From NCBI GenBank assembly GCA_036365515.1, contig CM070876.1:134061394-134125393 (forward strand): DNA of 64,000 bases, written 5' to 3'. The DNA comes from Torymus aiolomorphi (lineage: Eukaryota; Arthropoda; Insecta; Hymenoptera; Torymidae). The translations under genes and the position numbers were made by a program. Position 1 is the stretch's first letter. Each line of letters starts with the position of its first letter. Shown here piece by piece: positions 1 to 13,574 of this stretch. Under the pieces are notes generated by a model. It saw nothing but the letters and a program-made list of their open reading frames with translations. It was not told the origin of the DNA and made no database searches.

Positions 1-1733
1 TAGTGAAAATCGACCTCTAGAAAAGATGCATCATTTAAAGAAAGCGAAAATCGTCTTCAACGTTAAGTTGAAAGTCATTTTTAATTTTCATTCTTCAAAT
101 CATAAAACCTTTGTAGAGGTCGAGTTCCAGTAGACTACAATAGAAAGAATGATAGTGACCATTCAATGATCTTATAAGGTCATTATGATAAAAAAGGGGA
201 TCCTATTTAAAATGTCAGATTTTGATCTTCAAATATCCTCGAAAATTGTTTTTCGGTCAAATTGCAGATCATTTTCAGATTGTCCTTCTTGAACCATTCA
301 ACTTTGGTGAAAGGCAGATTTCGCCTTTGAACCATGCCTTTGAAGCAATTTGCGTGAATAAATTTAATAGGCCTGCCTTGTATATAAAAATTCACAATTG
401 GCTATCCACAACCTTAAAACTCTTTATGGGCACCTAAAAGCATAAAGGTGTCTCATATTTTTCGGTATAAAAACCGTGTGCAAAGGCTCAGGAAAATCGG
501 TGAGTGACACTTCCGTAGGGTTACTTGTTAGTCCTTCAAACACAAGCTGAAAACAGCATGATTTCGCGTTCGCGCGCCGCGCCTGGAGAGCTGACGTGAA
601 ACGCCTCATATATGGGTGATTTTCAGAAAACGTGAACTTTTGTATCCTTACGCAGCAATTACACATGATTTTTAAATTTAATATTTAAACCAAAGCTATA
701 TTCAAACGCGCTTCACGCGTACTTTTCTGTTAACATATTTAAGTATTTTTTCAAAGCCAGAACTTAGCCATTTTTATACTACTCTAAATATAAAAATTCT
801 ATTCGAAAAATTCACTGTTAATTTCTCGCGTCCTTCTTCTTAGCGACCAATCAAAATCAAGCCTTTAGATGCTTCAACGTGACCGCTCATCACGTTTTTA
901 AGATGGTATTTGAGTCAAAAGTAAAACTATTTTTAATCTACGCACATGCAACTCAGTATAATATATTAATATTAATTATTCCACAAAGAGTTGTATACTT
1001 AAATTGTAACCTCTCTGGGTGTCCCTTAACAATTCATTGTTCTTTTATAGGCCCATATTTAATTTATATAATAATCTAATTAAATATTACCAGTTTTTTG
1101 TATAATACACACCTAACTAATCGTATTTTAGATCGAAATAAAAATTATTTATTTAAAAGGTGTTGTTTAACGTCGATTACAATTTGTCCCTTGCTTTTTG
1201 CATCTCTTAAATTTTAAATCAATTTTTTTATCTTAAGATTACAATAACATATCGAAATCATAACTATACAATAATAATTATTTTGTAAAATCTCTGGCAG
1301 TAATCTCTCTAGTATTCGTAATATTGGTTGATGATTAAATTTAACTGGCCTTAGATGTTTCCTAGAGTGTACTTTCTTTATTTTCGTGAATATTTATATA
1401 CGTTTTAGATATCAAAAAGTTCATATTTCAATATTTTTTAATTTTTTAAATAATCTTTGAACATTAAAAATCAAAAATGCATATTTTTTTTTAAATTATC
1501 CATATATACATACATACATGCATTGTAATTGATTACATTTCGTAATTAATACAGAATTATATATAGTCTTGTGGTAAATATATTGCATGTACAGCTGCAG
1601 AGATTCTGTAACATTTAACGCGCTTAAATAACTAATTTTGAATATGTACATTAAAAAATTATATTTTATTTTTTAAAAAGATATATTTTGTTATGTGTAC
1701 TATACAAATTATTTATATCACTTATCTACGTAG
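1..1733. other. AT-rich intergenic DNA, no gene seen
   Basis: I find no ORF with recognisable motifs here. The short open frames at 207-1079 are on both strands, overlap one another and lack domain signatures. The stretch is AT-rich with poly-A/T runs. If the Transib-like gene that starts at 1,734 has upstream exons, they would lie here, but I could not identify any. Confidence 0.5.
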
Positions 1734-2169
1734 ATAATAATGCTGTTGGTCGAATCAAACTTCCTTACGAACTGCTATCAAAAGAAGGAAAGAGAAAAAG
1801 AAATGCGAAATTCACGAAATCGATAGGGCGAGAACAAATTGTTGATTGTACAAAAACAATTTTGCGAAAAGCTCAAAATATTAATGGTTCCAAATTAGTG
1901 GATTCAATTAATGATACAGATGAAGCTAACCAAATTATGGAGAAATGGAATGATACAGCAAAACAACCGCTATCTCTCACCGTAGAGGAAGCAATAGCCG
2001 TTATTATTGAAGCGAATCTAACGAAACATGGATACAAAACCCTGCGAAGATTTGCTTTGGATAAGAATCACAATCTATATCCAGATTATAAATTGGTATT
2101 GTTTTGTTCGTTCAATTATTTATTCTATACCACTCTAGCCTCAAAGTCATAACTTTAATATGATTATTC

Positions 2170-2310
2170 GACTCTCGTGGTATAAAATACATGTCGAAAC
2201 TGGTGCGGAAGGTGATTATTTACCGTATAAGACGTTTTTCGCACGAGCGAAGCGAGTGCGCAAAGTCGAATGCGGTAAAAATCACCTTCCGCATCAAAAT
2301 GTACTATTTC
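2170..2310. repeat. Palindromic MITE-like repeat, copy 1
   Basis: This lies in the first intron of the Transib-like gene. The left half contains GCGGAAGGTGATTATTTACCG and the right half its imperfect reverse complement (CGGTAAAAATCACCTTCCGC), around a central GCACGAGCGAAGCGAGTGCG palindrome. A related copy lies at 62,708-62,860. Such self-complementary units are typical of non-autonomous DNA elements; the superfamily is unknown. Confidence 0.6.
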
Positions 2311-4203
2311 GTATTTAATTATATATTATATACCCACGTCATATTTATAATATATTTATATATACACTGAGAAAAGGATTTGGTTACTGTTAACATGGCA
2401 TTGTAACAGTTAACTTACAATATGTTACTGGTAAACATTCATATTTTAATAGTTATTATATTGGATTTTACCATAAAAATCTTCTCTATTCAAATATAGA
2501 TAAGTATGTTAACTATAAAAATATTCTTCTATCAAGTGTATAATGTATATTACAAAATTAATTTACATCATACCTACACTTCACCTACAGGTACCTAAGG
2601 CTAAAAACAATTCATACCCGAACGGAATAATTGTGACGAAAAAAAATGCGAAGTTCAGTGATGAGATTCGTATCCAAGATTTAATTAACCATACAGCAGG
2701 TCGATTAATAAAATATTTACAAAAAGAAAATTAATTGGAAGGCCTACAGTTGAAGCTGATTTTTAAAATTGGATTTGATGGATCAGATGTCGCAGTGTAC
2801 AGGCAAAAAGCCGACGATAATTCCGTATTTTCTGGTAGTACATTTTGCTCATCACTGATGCCTCTAATGCTTTTAGATATAAATTCTAATAAGGTTTACT
2901 GGATCAATCCCAAACCATCTTCAACTCGCTTCATCAGGCCTTTTAGAATTTTATTTAAAAAAAAAACAAATGAATTGTGCAAAAATGAGGCAAATGATAT
3001 CGACCATCAAATAAAAAATCTTGAAAATTATAATATTGATGGATGTACAATCATACCAGAATATCATGTGACAATGGTAGATGGCAAGGTAATAAATATT
3101 TTTTTGGCTGATGCTATTTGTACCTTGTACAGCAGAAATATAGTACGTTAATTTAGAGTATAAGTTCGAAAATCCCTCGCTGTGACGTTCGCTTTGTTTT
3201 CATATCTGACTTAAGAAATCATATCCTATTATATATGTATACACTTTGCATACATAAATCTTCCGTACAAATAGCAGAGGTGTATTTTTTCTCAATTTTT
3301 TTTTATTCAAATTTTCCTTATAACATGGTGTTTTTAATATTAATAAAAATATAAATTTTGTCTTAAATAGGTTGCTTCAGCTCTAAATGACTCTTCAAGC
3401 CAAACTTGTTATCTATGTGGTAAAACCATAAAATTCTTTAATCAAATAGGTTTGATATCAAGTTTGGCTATTGACCAAAATAAAATACAGAACAGTTTTC
3501 CGGTACTTCATGCTTATATTCGGTGCATGGAATGGGTTCTCCACGTATCATACCGATTGGAGATAAAAAAATGGCGAGTAAGTATTTATTATTTTTCATT
3601 ATTTAGTAGTTCTTACCTGATGACTTAGAACGGCTTCCAGTTTCTACATATGATTTACATTTTGCTATACATACATTACTTATATTATGTCGTAGTATAT
3701 TAAGACTTTGAACAGGTATAAAAATGTTATTAACATTTTCTGGCAAGTAAGTATATATTGAAAAGAATAGAATATGGAAATATATACTAGTGAGTGTATG
3801 AAAGTATTATATGTACATACAGAGTTCTGAAAATATTAATTATAAGTAAGGATATCGCGTTAAACCCCAAAATGCATCTATATTTGATAATTTATGGAGA
3901 TGACACCGTATACACCTTCATCGGCCACCCAGTGCACGAAGATATCCCGTTCAAACCTGAAATTCGGCAGTGGGTACTCAGTAGGCACATCCATCGGCAA
4001 CCTAGTGCATCAGATTATTGCTACAATCCCAAAATCCAGTAAGCTAACCGTTATCCTTAAATATCGATGGAATCTTTAATTCTTAGTTAATCGCCGGTTT
4101 AATTAACGACTAAAATTTTGATTCTCAATTAAACACCAGTTTCATTGACGATTGAAATTTTCATTAATTATTTGTAATCCTGTATACATATATGCACACA
4201 CAC

Positions 4204-4204
<1 letters not shown>

Positions 4205-4262
<58 letters not shown>
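4205..4262. repeat. (TA)n microsatellite
   Basis: An uninterrupted run of TA dinucleotides inside the intron before block 4 of the Transib-like gene. Confidence 0.95.
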
Positions 4263-4264
<2 letters not shown>

Positions 4265-5149
4265 CTATGAATTTGTATAAACAATTTTACAGGTACCGAA
4301 AGAATTGATAAAGGCGAGGAAAGAAAATATTCAAAATTTATTGCGAGAAAAAATGGGCATTCTGGTGGATTTTCCTACTCAGGGATCAGGAAATACCAAC
4401 AATGGCAACACTGCTAGAAGATTTTTTGAAGCCATAGATATCGTCCACAAAGTAACTGGTACTTTTTTTTAATTTTATTCATATACAGTTTTTATCTCAA
4501 TATTAAAAAAAATTTAAATAATTATACATTTTAAATATTTATAATCAGGCTTTGATAAAGATCTTTTAGTAAGATTTAAAACAATACTCGTCGTTATAAA
4601 TGCTCATCATAAAATAAATGTTGAAGCATTTAAAAATTATTGTTTGGAAACGACTAAATTGTACGCTAATGTATATGCGTGGTATTATATGCCCACCGCA
4701 ATGCACATAATTTTGATGCATGGGTATCTAATTGTTGCAAAATTGAAGTTGCCTGTTTCCTTTTTCTCTGAAGAACCTCAAGAGAGCCAACATAAAAATA
4801 TTAAAAATTTCAGAGAAAAGTTTGCTAGAAAAAATTCAAGGTACTCTGTCACAGCGCTATTTTTAAATGAATGGTTTGACAGTAATTTTTGATTAAATGT
4901 TTAAGGGTTGCAACAAATCAAGATTTGTTTTGTAGATTATTTTTATACTCTGATCCTTTGATATCACTGGCGAAGTTACATAAAAAGAAAGATCAGCCAT
5001 TCACGGAAGATATGAAGGCTCTTATGATTTTTGATGATAAAATCATCAATGATATAGATGAAGAATCTGATCAAATAAATGATGATGATTATGATGATGA
5101 AGCACTAGATTTTTTATTGGACGAGAGCAATGAATTTTATCAATTATAA

Positions 5150-5499
5150 TAATTGTTACTTGAAGACTCTTATCTTAGGCTTGAGCTTCGTATAATTTTT
5201 TGGTTTGAAACCGATGAAATTAACCTATTAGATTTATATAATATATACATTACTTTTATGATATATGATTATCATACAAAATATATAAGATACTATAATA
5301 TATGATTATATATCTATTCACATATATGCAAGCATATATTTAATAAATAAGAAATTATGTTTCATTACATATTAAACAATTAAAATTATATTGAGCTCTA
5401 TTATAGAATAAAAATTTATCAAATATTAATTCTCTTTTTGTAATACTTGCTTGTATAATATCTATTTGCAAAAATTAATTTAAAACTTCCACGAATAAG

Positions 5500-5574
<75 letters not shown>

Positions 5575-6289
5575 GCACGCACACAATTATTTCTATGCTG
5601 TACTGATACTTCTTCAAACTAACAGTCATGTGGTTATACGTAAGAAAGGAATTATCTCTTACGTACACCTATAAATTAATTATTTTAAATAATTGATTGA
5701 TATACTTAATTTTTTTTATATATTTTAATAGCAATGGCTATTTGCGAAATTGTACCGTTACTTTTATATTAGTAACATAAATGTTTTGTAATGCTTCCGC
5801 TAAGGCAATATTTCATTACAAGAGTCGAAGGAGCATTTAAATAGATTCTTTTTAGCAATTCATCATATTTTCTTGATTTTTATCTCTTTATGGAGCTTTT
5901 GGCCTGTTCTGGGATAGTGACAGGTACTTTTATTATGAAAGAAGGTATTTGTATGAATTTTTTGGTCATCGTACTGATGACCGAAACCTTTTTTTCATAT
6001 TTTAAGTTTTATAATAGCTCTCACATAATTCAAATTGCATTCAATCGCCTTGCAAATATTTTTTTTTTTTGAAAATTCAGAAAATTTCCTAAAAAATGGT
6101 ATGTATTGTGGCTATATGAAAAATGCATCCCTGAGGAGCTATAATTTATTGAAAAAAGGCCAAAATTGTAAAAAATACTATAGTGACCATTGGCCCAAAA
6201 TTATTCAATTTAGGGTAATGGAGGGAAACGGTTACTGATAGGTAGTCACAATACCTACCAGAATCACTATACAAAAAAAATTTTCATTT
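5150..6289. other. AT-rich intergenic DNA
   Basis: Apart from the CA/CG microsatellite at 5,500-5,583, I see no recognisable coding region, RNA gene or repeat boundary. Short open frames at 5,890-6,238 carry no motif. Confidence 0.5.
5500..5583. repeat. (CA)n/(CG)n microsatellite
   Basis: About 29 CA units pass into a CG-rich alternating purine-pyrimidine run, a composition prone to Z-DNA. Open frames across it are low-complexity artefacts. Confidence 0.95.
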
Positions 6290-8167
6290 ATTTGAATTTT
6301 GAATCAAGAATTTTTACCAGTTTTTGTCGGATTGAGCCCGCTGTGCGGCGCCTCGCTGCGCCGGCCGGCATTCATTTCACGCGCGACGGCAGAGAGACAG
6401 CAGCAGAAACACTGCACAACGTACGTCACAATAATGGCTCAAATTTCTCCATACGAAACGCCTTTTCATTTGCTGAACCTCTCCAGTCCACCGATCCACA
6501 TTCAACACAAAACATTTGGTCCTTCGAGCCGGATCGTGGGAGATATCAACAGCGACATGGTCACAACGAAGAAAATTATTTCTATCTTCTACGCTCACTC
6601 TCGAGTGGTGTAGAAATGGCAACTTCTTCTTTCAGGTACGCATCAAAGTGTTCGTGGTCGTGAGTACCGTATAAGTCGCATGCGCCCGCATCCCGACTTC
6701 GCGCGTTCGTTGCTGTCTCTCTCTTTAGTCTCACTGTCGCGTGCTAGGAAGCCAATCTTTAAGGCTTCCTACGGGAAATAGCACTTTCAATTGCTATTCT
6801 CCCCATTTCTAAAAATGCCTTGGAGTGTGCGTTTCTACCAACTCCAAGTCGTAAAAGGAGCGTGCGCTGCTTAGCCAGCTCCAAATCACAAGAGTGTGCG
6901 TGTACACCGACTCTTGTGATCGTTCGTCAGCCATCTTGTTGTAGGCAAGAGCAACAAGTGGTAATTTCTGTAGAAGAGCGTGCATTGTAAAGCCAGCTCT
7001 AGAATCATCGCGTGTACGATGATCAATTGTCGTTGCCGACAAGTGCAACTACTCTACGGGCTCGCACGAGCCAATACACGGACAACCCGCGTAGAGCCTA
7101 CACGCTACGGGGTGCTCACTACGCCAGCCACGGATTACCCACATGCAACCTACACGCTACGGGGCTCTCACCAGTCAAGTCAGGAGTTACCCGCGTGGTG
7201 TCGGCGCGCTATGGGTTTTCACCCATCGAGTCAAGGACTATCCACGTGGAACCTGGTCGTTGCTACTGCATCCATATAGCGAGCTTTCCACGAGGGAAGG
7301 AGAGTCGTTTATAAGAAGATGACCATCTGGACGCCACGTCCGGGAAATCAAATACATCATCGTCAAGAGGATTAGGAGGTGGACGAGTCCAACTTTCGCC
7401 ACAGGGGGCGCACCAACGGATCAGAGCAGTACTCGGACGAGTCCATTTGCTTCGCTCACACCGCCGATCCGATTGCGCTCGGATGCTTCATCCTAATACT
7501 TGAACATACGTATCGTTCCAGTTTTATTTAAATTAAAATTTGTAACTGTCGTCTAGTCATTCCGGTCTCTTTATTTCATTTAACGAGAATTTAATGATCT
7601 CTACTTAATATTGTGATTAAGTAAAACTTGAGTGCATATAGCTGGAAATTAAAATTATTTAATTCTATAATTTAATTAGTTAAGTTGAGTTCAGTTTATT
7701 GTAATTTAATTTGCGTTGCGAAGCTAGTTTTGAGAAAATTGAATGCAATTTCTTTTGCCTTAGCAAACACTTATGTTACTTGACATTGCAGTTTTATTGA
7801 TGCTTGCTGATACTTCATCTTGAATGCAACTTCGGTTGCTAGATCACATCTGGATGCATTCCTGATTCAGCTGCTGACTACGCTGCAGGAATAGTTGAAT
7901 ACAACGTCTGCAGTAACTCCTCTTCGAGCAGTCAACGCTGTGGATCATCAGCTGATTCACCGTGGGCACGTTAGCAGACGCACTCAACGTTGCATCTTCA
8001 GGCGCATCTCTACGTTCATACTAGCATAAGTATTATAACCTAGGTTAAGGCTTAATTGTAATAACTCTCACTATTTCTTGCTCTACTCTCGAGTGGGCAA
8101 GAATAGTAACTCAATAACTAGGTTAAGTAGCCAAATTTATTGCTAATCTAATTACTTTGATCTCAAA
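6290..8167 (+). mobile_element. GC-rich LTR/leader-like region upstream of the BEL/Pao gag
   Basis: Composition switches sharply to GC-rich sequence at about 6,330 and stays mixed to about 7,500. The stretch 7,070-7,260 has imperfect direct repeats of about 55-60 bp (CACGCTACGGGG..., ATTACCCACATG...). The region directly precedes a BEL/Pao gag on the same strand, so it is probably that element's LTR and 5' leader. I could not find a second LTR or exact LTR ends, so the boundaries are inferred. Open frames at 6,292-7,314 overlap in several phases and show no domain. Confidence 0.35.
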
Positions 8168-9050
8168 ATGGAGGAGTATCATACTAAACAGCTTGCCCTC
8201 CAAGCTAAAATTGCAAACTCGTTTCAAAACTTCAAGTCCAAAGGTAAAGATAATATGACGAAAGGTAATGCCGAGTCACGTCTAGCCGATCTTGAGAAAT
8301 ATTAGATGACTTTTCAATTAAATCACGAACAAATCTTAAATCTCAGGGATTCGGATAAGAAGCATAGCTATTTCACAAGTGGTCTTTCGGACCTAGTAGA
8401 GGATAGTTTTTATGACCGTAGAGGAGACTTTCTTAATTTTTTGGAAATTGTTAAAGCTAAAACTGCTGCTCAAAGCTCTTCTAGTTCTACTACTGCGTCA
8501 GTTATTCCAAGTTCTGCCCATACTACTAACGTTTCCTTTCAATCTTTACCTAAAGTAGATTTACCCAAGTTTTCTGGAAAATTCTCGGATTGGGAGAATT
8601 TTAAGGATGCCTTTTGTTCGGTCATACATCGTCGCGAAGACTTAACGCTTGTTTTGAAATTGCATTATGTTCGCACTCACCTTACAGGTGAGGCACTTGA
8701 GAAAATTAAATCTCTTCCCATCTCGGGTGATAATTATGAACGAACATGGATAACCCTAATCGAATATTACGAGAACCAACGTCGTATTGTTAGGTCCCAC
8801 ATTTCAGAAATATTCTCAGTCAAATCCATGAAGGCAGATACTTCGTTGGAGCTGCTTCATTAGGTAGCGATTTAATCGTTCATTTTACGCTAAATCGTCT
8901 TGATTTAAATACATGTAAAGAATAGGAAAGGCAAATAGGCGATAGTTTCGATCCACCCACAATGGGGCAACTTCAATCATTTCTTCGAAGTCTTCTTTCG
9001 ACATCTAATAACTTATTTTCTATCTTTCTACCACTGTTTTAATCTCCTTC
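8168..9050 (+). pseudogene. gag: BEL/Pao retrotransposon gag (DUF1759-like), 3'-truncated
   Basis: The frame opens with ATG at 8,168 (MEEYHTKQLALQAKI) and is interrupted by an in-frame TAG at 8,303-8,305. The main block (8,306-8,863) carries LPKVDLPKFSGKFSDWENFKD, LHYVRTHLTGEALEKIKSLP, and NYERTWITLIEYYENQR. These are the classic DUF1759 motifs of the BEL/Pao capsid region. After the stop at ~8,863, degraded gag similarity continues (IGDSFDPPTMGQLQSFLRS) to about 9,010 with further stops. No protease, reverse transcriptase or integrase follows, so this is a 5' remnant. Function when intact: capsid of an LTR retrotransposon. The family call is firm; the exact end is not. Confidence 0.82.
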
Positions 9051-9240
9051 TGCCACTGACTTCTATTTGCTAAGTTTTTTTTCTATCTTTAAAAAAAGGA
9101 AACAAATCTGTAAAGTAACTCAATATCATACTAAAAATTTTTTACTTAATTATGGTACTGAAATAAATATTTTGAAATATATAATAAACTGAGTTTCTAT
9201 CCTTCAGGTAAAAACACAAAAATATAAAAAATCTTTATAA

Positions 9241-9244
9241 TCAT
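9241..9244. repeat. Target-site duplication TCAT (left)
   Basis: TCAT immediately precedes the left LTR and recurs immediately after the right LTR at 18,825-18,828. A 4-bp duplication suits Ty3/gypsy integration. Confidence 0.8.
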
Positions 9245-10331
<1,087 letters not shown>

Positions 10332-10719
10332 GCCCCTCCCAAGCCGCGAATCTCTCTGAGGTCGACGGCTTAAGCATCCCCAGACCCCCGAGTACCCGTC
10401 GCCTCGTGTACTCGAAAATTTCTCGCTGTAAGACGCCTCGCTCGTGTACGCGTGCAACTCAGCTATCCGCGTAAACAAATATTTACTTAAATGTTATTAT
10501 CTTTTTTTTTTTTTAGTCTGTACATTCTCGTCTCCTCATAGATGCAGTCACTAACACCAACTCAAAAAAACACATGCAACAATTTCTCAATGGTGCTATA
10601 CTTACTTATGTGTCGGTCGGCCTGCTCTCGTCTCTATGCGCCTTGGTGCCTCTCTATCTCGCACCCTGGGCTCCGGGAAAAACCCAGGACGAGCTCTCTA
10701 CCAGTTGGAGGCAGGCTGC

Positions 10720-11868
10720 TCAGTCAGAAGACTCTAACGAACAAACCTGCTCCCCCCTCCAAACTCCCTTTAACCGCTCCTGCGTCGCTGGAGACAACCG
10801 GCTCAAGCTCTGGCAGAACCTTTCATAGGTAGTGCCTCGGCTCGAGCATGGCTGTGGCTCCTCGGACACGAGCGGCGGGCGCTCTGCTGAAGGCCACGGC
10901 TTTGGCGGCGGCCCCGGCAATTCTGACGCAGACTGCGTCGACTTTTTGTGCTTTTTCGCGCGCCGGCACTTTTTCTTCCTGCCTGCGGGTGCCTTAGGTA
11001 CCATCGCCTCCGCTACCATCACGGAAGACGCCGCCACCTCCACCACCCGCGGCAAGACCGGCGCGACGAAATATCGAATCGCCTGCACGGCCGCCACCAC
11101 CGCCGCCGCCGCCTTCCTTTCCGCCAGAAACGCGGAGTGCGCCGGCCCACATCGCGGGCACGTGCGGATCGTCACCCCCAGCCGCCCGCAATTAAAGCAG
11201 ACGAACTGGTTGCGTGGCTGCCTGCAGTCTGCCATGCGATGCCCAGGGAGGCGACAGTTAAAACATGCGAACGGCTTCGCATCCACACGAGGGTCTACTG
11301 GGACGTGGGCTAGTCCTCAAAACTGGGTGCCTCTCGCCCGGCACCCATATCGCCCGAACCATTTTCCACGCCTTAATTTCTTTGCCGGCTCGGGCGTCCC
11401 CTCGTATGGAGTGTTCTGCCGTCGCCTGTGACTGTAGTCTTCCGACGGCCGGCTCTCTTCCTGGCGCTTCTTCCCGTGTCGGGCTGGAATGCGCGCCGGA
11501 TTCTGAGGTGCGCATGGCGCCTGCCTCTCTACCCGTCGCCCCTCGCCCCACGCGGCTCGCAATACAGGGCGCTCCAGAGGAAGTGCAGCGGTTGGCACTC
11601 TTGAGAGATTTGCACCACTCTCGAGTCCCTCCCGCGCTCTTTCCTCCAGGCTCACCTGTCTCTCTATAGTGCCTGCGCTAAAGAGCACCGACACAATGTC
11701 TTCCTCCTGGAAGCTTGGACCCTTGGCCTTCTTCTTCCTCCTCCTTCTCCCAGTCCCAGCTCGCTCCTCGTTCTCTCGGCGACGTTCATCCTCCAAGAAC
11801 CCGGCCGGCGCGATATTCATGCCAGCGTAAGCGCTCTGCGTACGCTCCGCTCGCTGAACACCGCGCAT
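10720..11868 (-). pseudogene. Extra ORF after integrase: basic protein with a CCHC and a second Cys-rich knuckle
   Basis: Two open segments (11,868-11,320 and 11,316-10,720) lie in one frame, separated by a single TGA at 11,317-11,319. The N-terminal half is basic (RRRRKKKAKG, KKLRRGK). The middle has a zinc knuckle CFNCRLPGHRMADC followed by CFNCGRLGVTIRTCPRC, which has Cys in place of the usual His. The C-terminal half is Pro/Ser-rich with a KKKCRRAKKHKK basic patch. This knuckle pair resembles the nucleocapsid end of insect gypsy Gag proteins and differs from the CCHC pair in this element's own gag at 14.8 kb. It may be an accessory ORF or a fragment of another Gag captured at the 3' end. 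Function unknown. Confidence 0.55.
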
Positions 11869-12385
11869 CTCCGTCGGCAGAACGGAGCGGTTTAAGTTCT
11901 ACCCAACGTGTAAAAAGGTCTTGAAAAACCAACAAGTATTTGAATTGATTTTTACTACGCGGAAGCTCCATCATATCCGCCGCGACGACCGCCCAGGGCC
12001 TCTCCACCACGCGCTTTCCCATCAGTCCTTGCGGTGCAGATTGCACAGATTTATACTGCTGGCACTCTGCACAGCGCCGCATAAAATCGTGCACATCATG
12101 CCACACGCCGGGCCAATAATACTCACGCGCGACTCTATCATACGTCTTCGTGATACCGAAGTGCCCCGAAGACGCCTCTCTGTGAGCATTCCGCAGTACT
12201 CGCTCTCTATGATCCGCCGGCACCACTAGGCGCCAGCACTCCTCGCAATTACTAACAGGATCGAGAAGACGATCGCTCGTAAATTTATAGAGCATCTCGT
12301 CATCAACTCGCCAATTCGGAAATTTCTCTGGTCGCGCGCGTACCTCTGCAATTCGCTTTGCATACCAGGCATCGATTGTGACCAC
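11786..12385 (-). pseudogene. Gypsy integrase, N-terminal zinc domain and start of the catalytic core
   Basis: Shows the HHCC zinc domain (HREASSGHFGITKTYDRV with CAECQQYK) and the first catalytic Asp region (VVAADMMELPRSKNQFKYLL). The rest of the DDE core is missing: after KPLRSADGD the frame becomes unrelated. The frame continues in phase from RNase H across an in-frame TAA at 12,407-12,409. The protein inserted element DNA into the host genome; this copy cannot do so. Confidence 0.85.
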
Positions 12386-12406
12386 AAAACTCGCGATTTC
12401 GCTCTC

Positions 12407-12760
12407 TTATAAGTCACGCGAGAGCGCGTCGGGGACATGGTTAAGCGCGCCTTTTTTGTGAATTATCTCGAAATCCCACTGCTGCATTTCTAACACCCAG
12501 CGCGCGAGTCTCCTCGTCGGCTCTTTCCTATTTCGCAACCAAAAGAGCGCGCTATCATCAGTAATCGCGACAAATTTATACCCTTCAAGATAAGGTCGGA
12601 ATTTTCGGATTGCAAACAAGAGAGCTAAACATTCTTTCTCCGTCACCGTATAATTGACTTCGGCTGGGCTCAGCACGCGATTTACGTACGTAATACGGTG
12701 TTCTCCGTCTTTGAAATTCTGGGTCAAAACCGCCCCCACCGCGTGCGAACTTGCATCCAC
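12407..12760 (-). pseudogene. Gypsy RNase H domain
   Basis: Motifs: DASSHAVGAVLTQ, TEKECLALLFAIRKFRPYLEG, AITDDSALFWL and HVPDALSRD. These are the conserved blocks of Ty3/gypsy RNase H. A frame change separates it from the reverse transcriptase upstream, and a stop separates it from integrase downstream. Confidence 0.9.
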
Positions 12761-12894
12761 CTGTACGCAAAATGTTCGATTAAAACTCGGCCGCGCGAGA
12801 ACTGGCGCCGAGGCTAATGCTTCTTTTAATTTTTCAAAAGCTTCCTACTTGCGCTCTCCCCATTCCCACTCCTGTTCCTTGCGGAGCAGCTTCG

Positions 12895-13574
12895 TTAGTG
12901 GTAATTTGATTTCACTTTTGCTCCGAATAAATCATGAGTACCACCCCACCTACCCAAAAACCTTCTCATTTGTTTGACATTACTCGGCGCAGGATAATTA
13001 AGCAAGGGTGCGACACGTTCTGGATTCGGGCGCAACCCCTCCGCGTCTAATAAATAGCCTAAATACGCAACTTGCTGCCAGCAAAACTCCGATTTTTCAA
13101 AACTAATCGCGAGCCCCGCGTCCACAATAGCCGTAATACAAATTCCAGCCAATATAAATGCTCTTCGAATGTTCTCGTAATAACAATTACGTCATCTAAA
13201 TACCCAAACACGTACGGCTGACATTCCAGTCCAAACAGCGCGTCAATTAATCTAGAAAAAATCGCGGGTCCGTTAATTAAGCCAAACGCCATGCGCCGAA
13301 ACTGCCAAAGTCCCGAACCCTGTATCGCGAAAGCTGTATATTTCGTACTTGCTTCGTCGAGCAATACTTGGAAGTAGGCTTGGCGCAAATCAATTTTGCT
13401 AATATAGTGCGCATCGCGCAGCCTATCCAAAATTCCATCGATGCTCGGCATCGGATACGCGTCCGGTCGCGTGACCTTATTTAATTCGCGTAAGTCGATG
13501 CAGAATCGGTGCCCGCCGTTGGCTTTTTTCACTATCACCGGTGCGCTGCACCATTCACATGCGCCGCGGCGCAC
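12895..13574 (-). pseudogene. Gypsy reverse transcriptase
   Basis: Shows WCSAPVIVKKANGGHRFCIDLRELN, ISKIDLRQAYFQV, RRMAFGLINGPAIFSRL and the catalytic FGYLDDVIV, then a shifted frame with VAYLGYLLDAEGLRPNPERV. Read in another phase, the end of the protease frame supplies the usual sequence before the fingers, so a deletion of roughly 25-30 codons seems to have removed the join. It copied element RNA into cDNA; now inactive. Confidence 0.92.

Larger units (their letters stand above)
1734..5149 (+). pseudogene. Transib/RAG1-core-like transposase gene, split into six exon-like blocks
   Basis: Six blocks (1734-2095, 2591-3088, 3371-3577, 4293-4458, 4549-4840, 4906-5149) are bounded by canonical AG/GT signals and stay in a compatible reading phase. 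Motifs in order: GFDGSD (probable first catalytic Asp), a CYLCG zinc-type motif, HAYIRCMEW, GSGNTNNGNTARRFFE, which is characteristic of Transib transposases, then YCLETTKLYANVYAWYYMP and SEEPQES with the probable catalytic Glu, then NQDLFCRLFLYSDPLIS. These match the catalytic core shared by Transib transposases and RAG1. The last intron is only 65 nt; splicing it restores a continuous frame across what otherwise looks like a frameshift. An in-frame TAA at 2732-2734 interrupts block 2. The protein ends in an acidic tail rich in Asp and Glu. No N-terminal domain and no terminal inverted repeats were identified. It may be a dead Transib copy or a formerly spliced, domesticated gene. Confidence 0.72.

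Noticed and set aside
6292..7314. Host gene in the GC-rich block
   Set aside because: Several overlapping frames on both strands, no domain, internal repeats, and position directly upstream of a BEL/Pao gag favour LTR/leader sequence.
12585..12770. Second minus-strand ORF overlapping RNase H
   Set aside because: Out-of-frame shadow; the overlapping frame carries all RNase H motifs.
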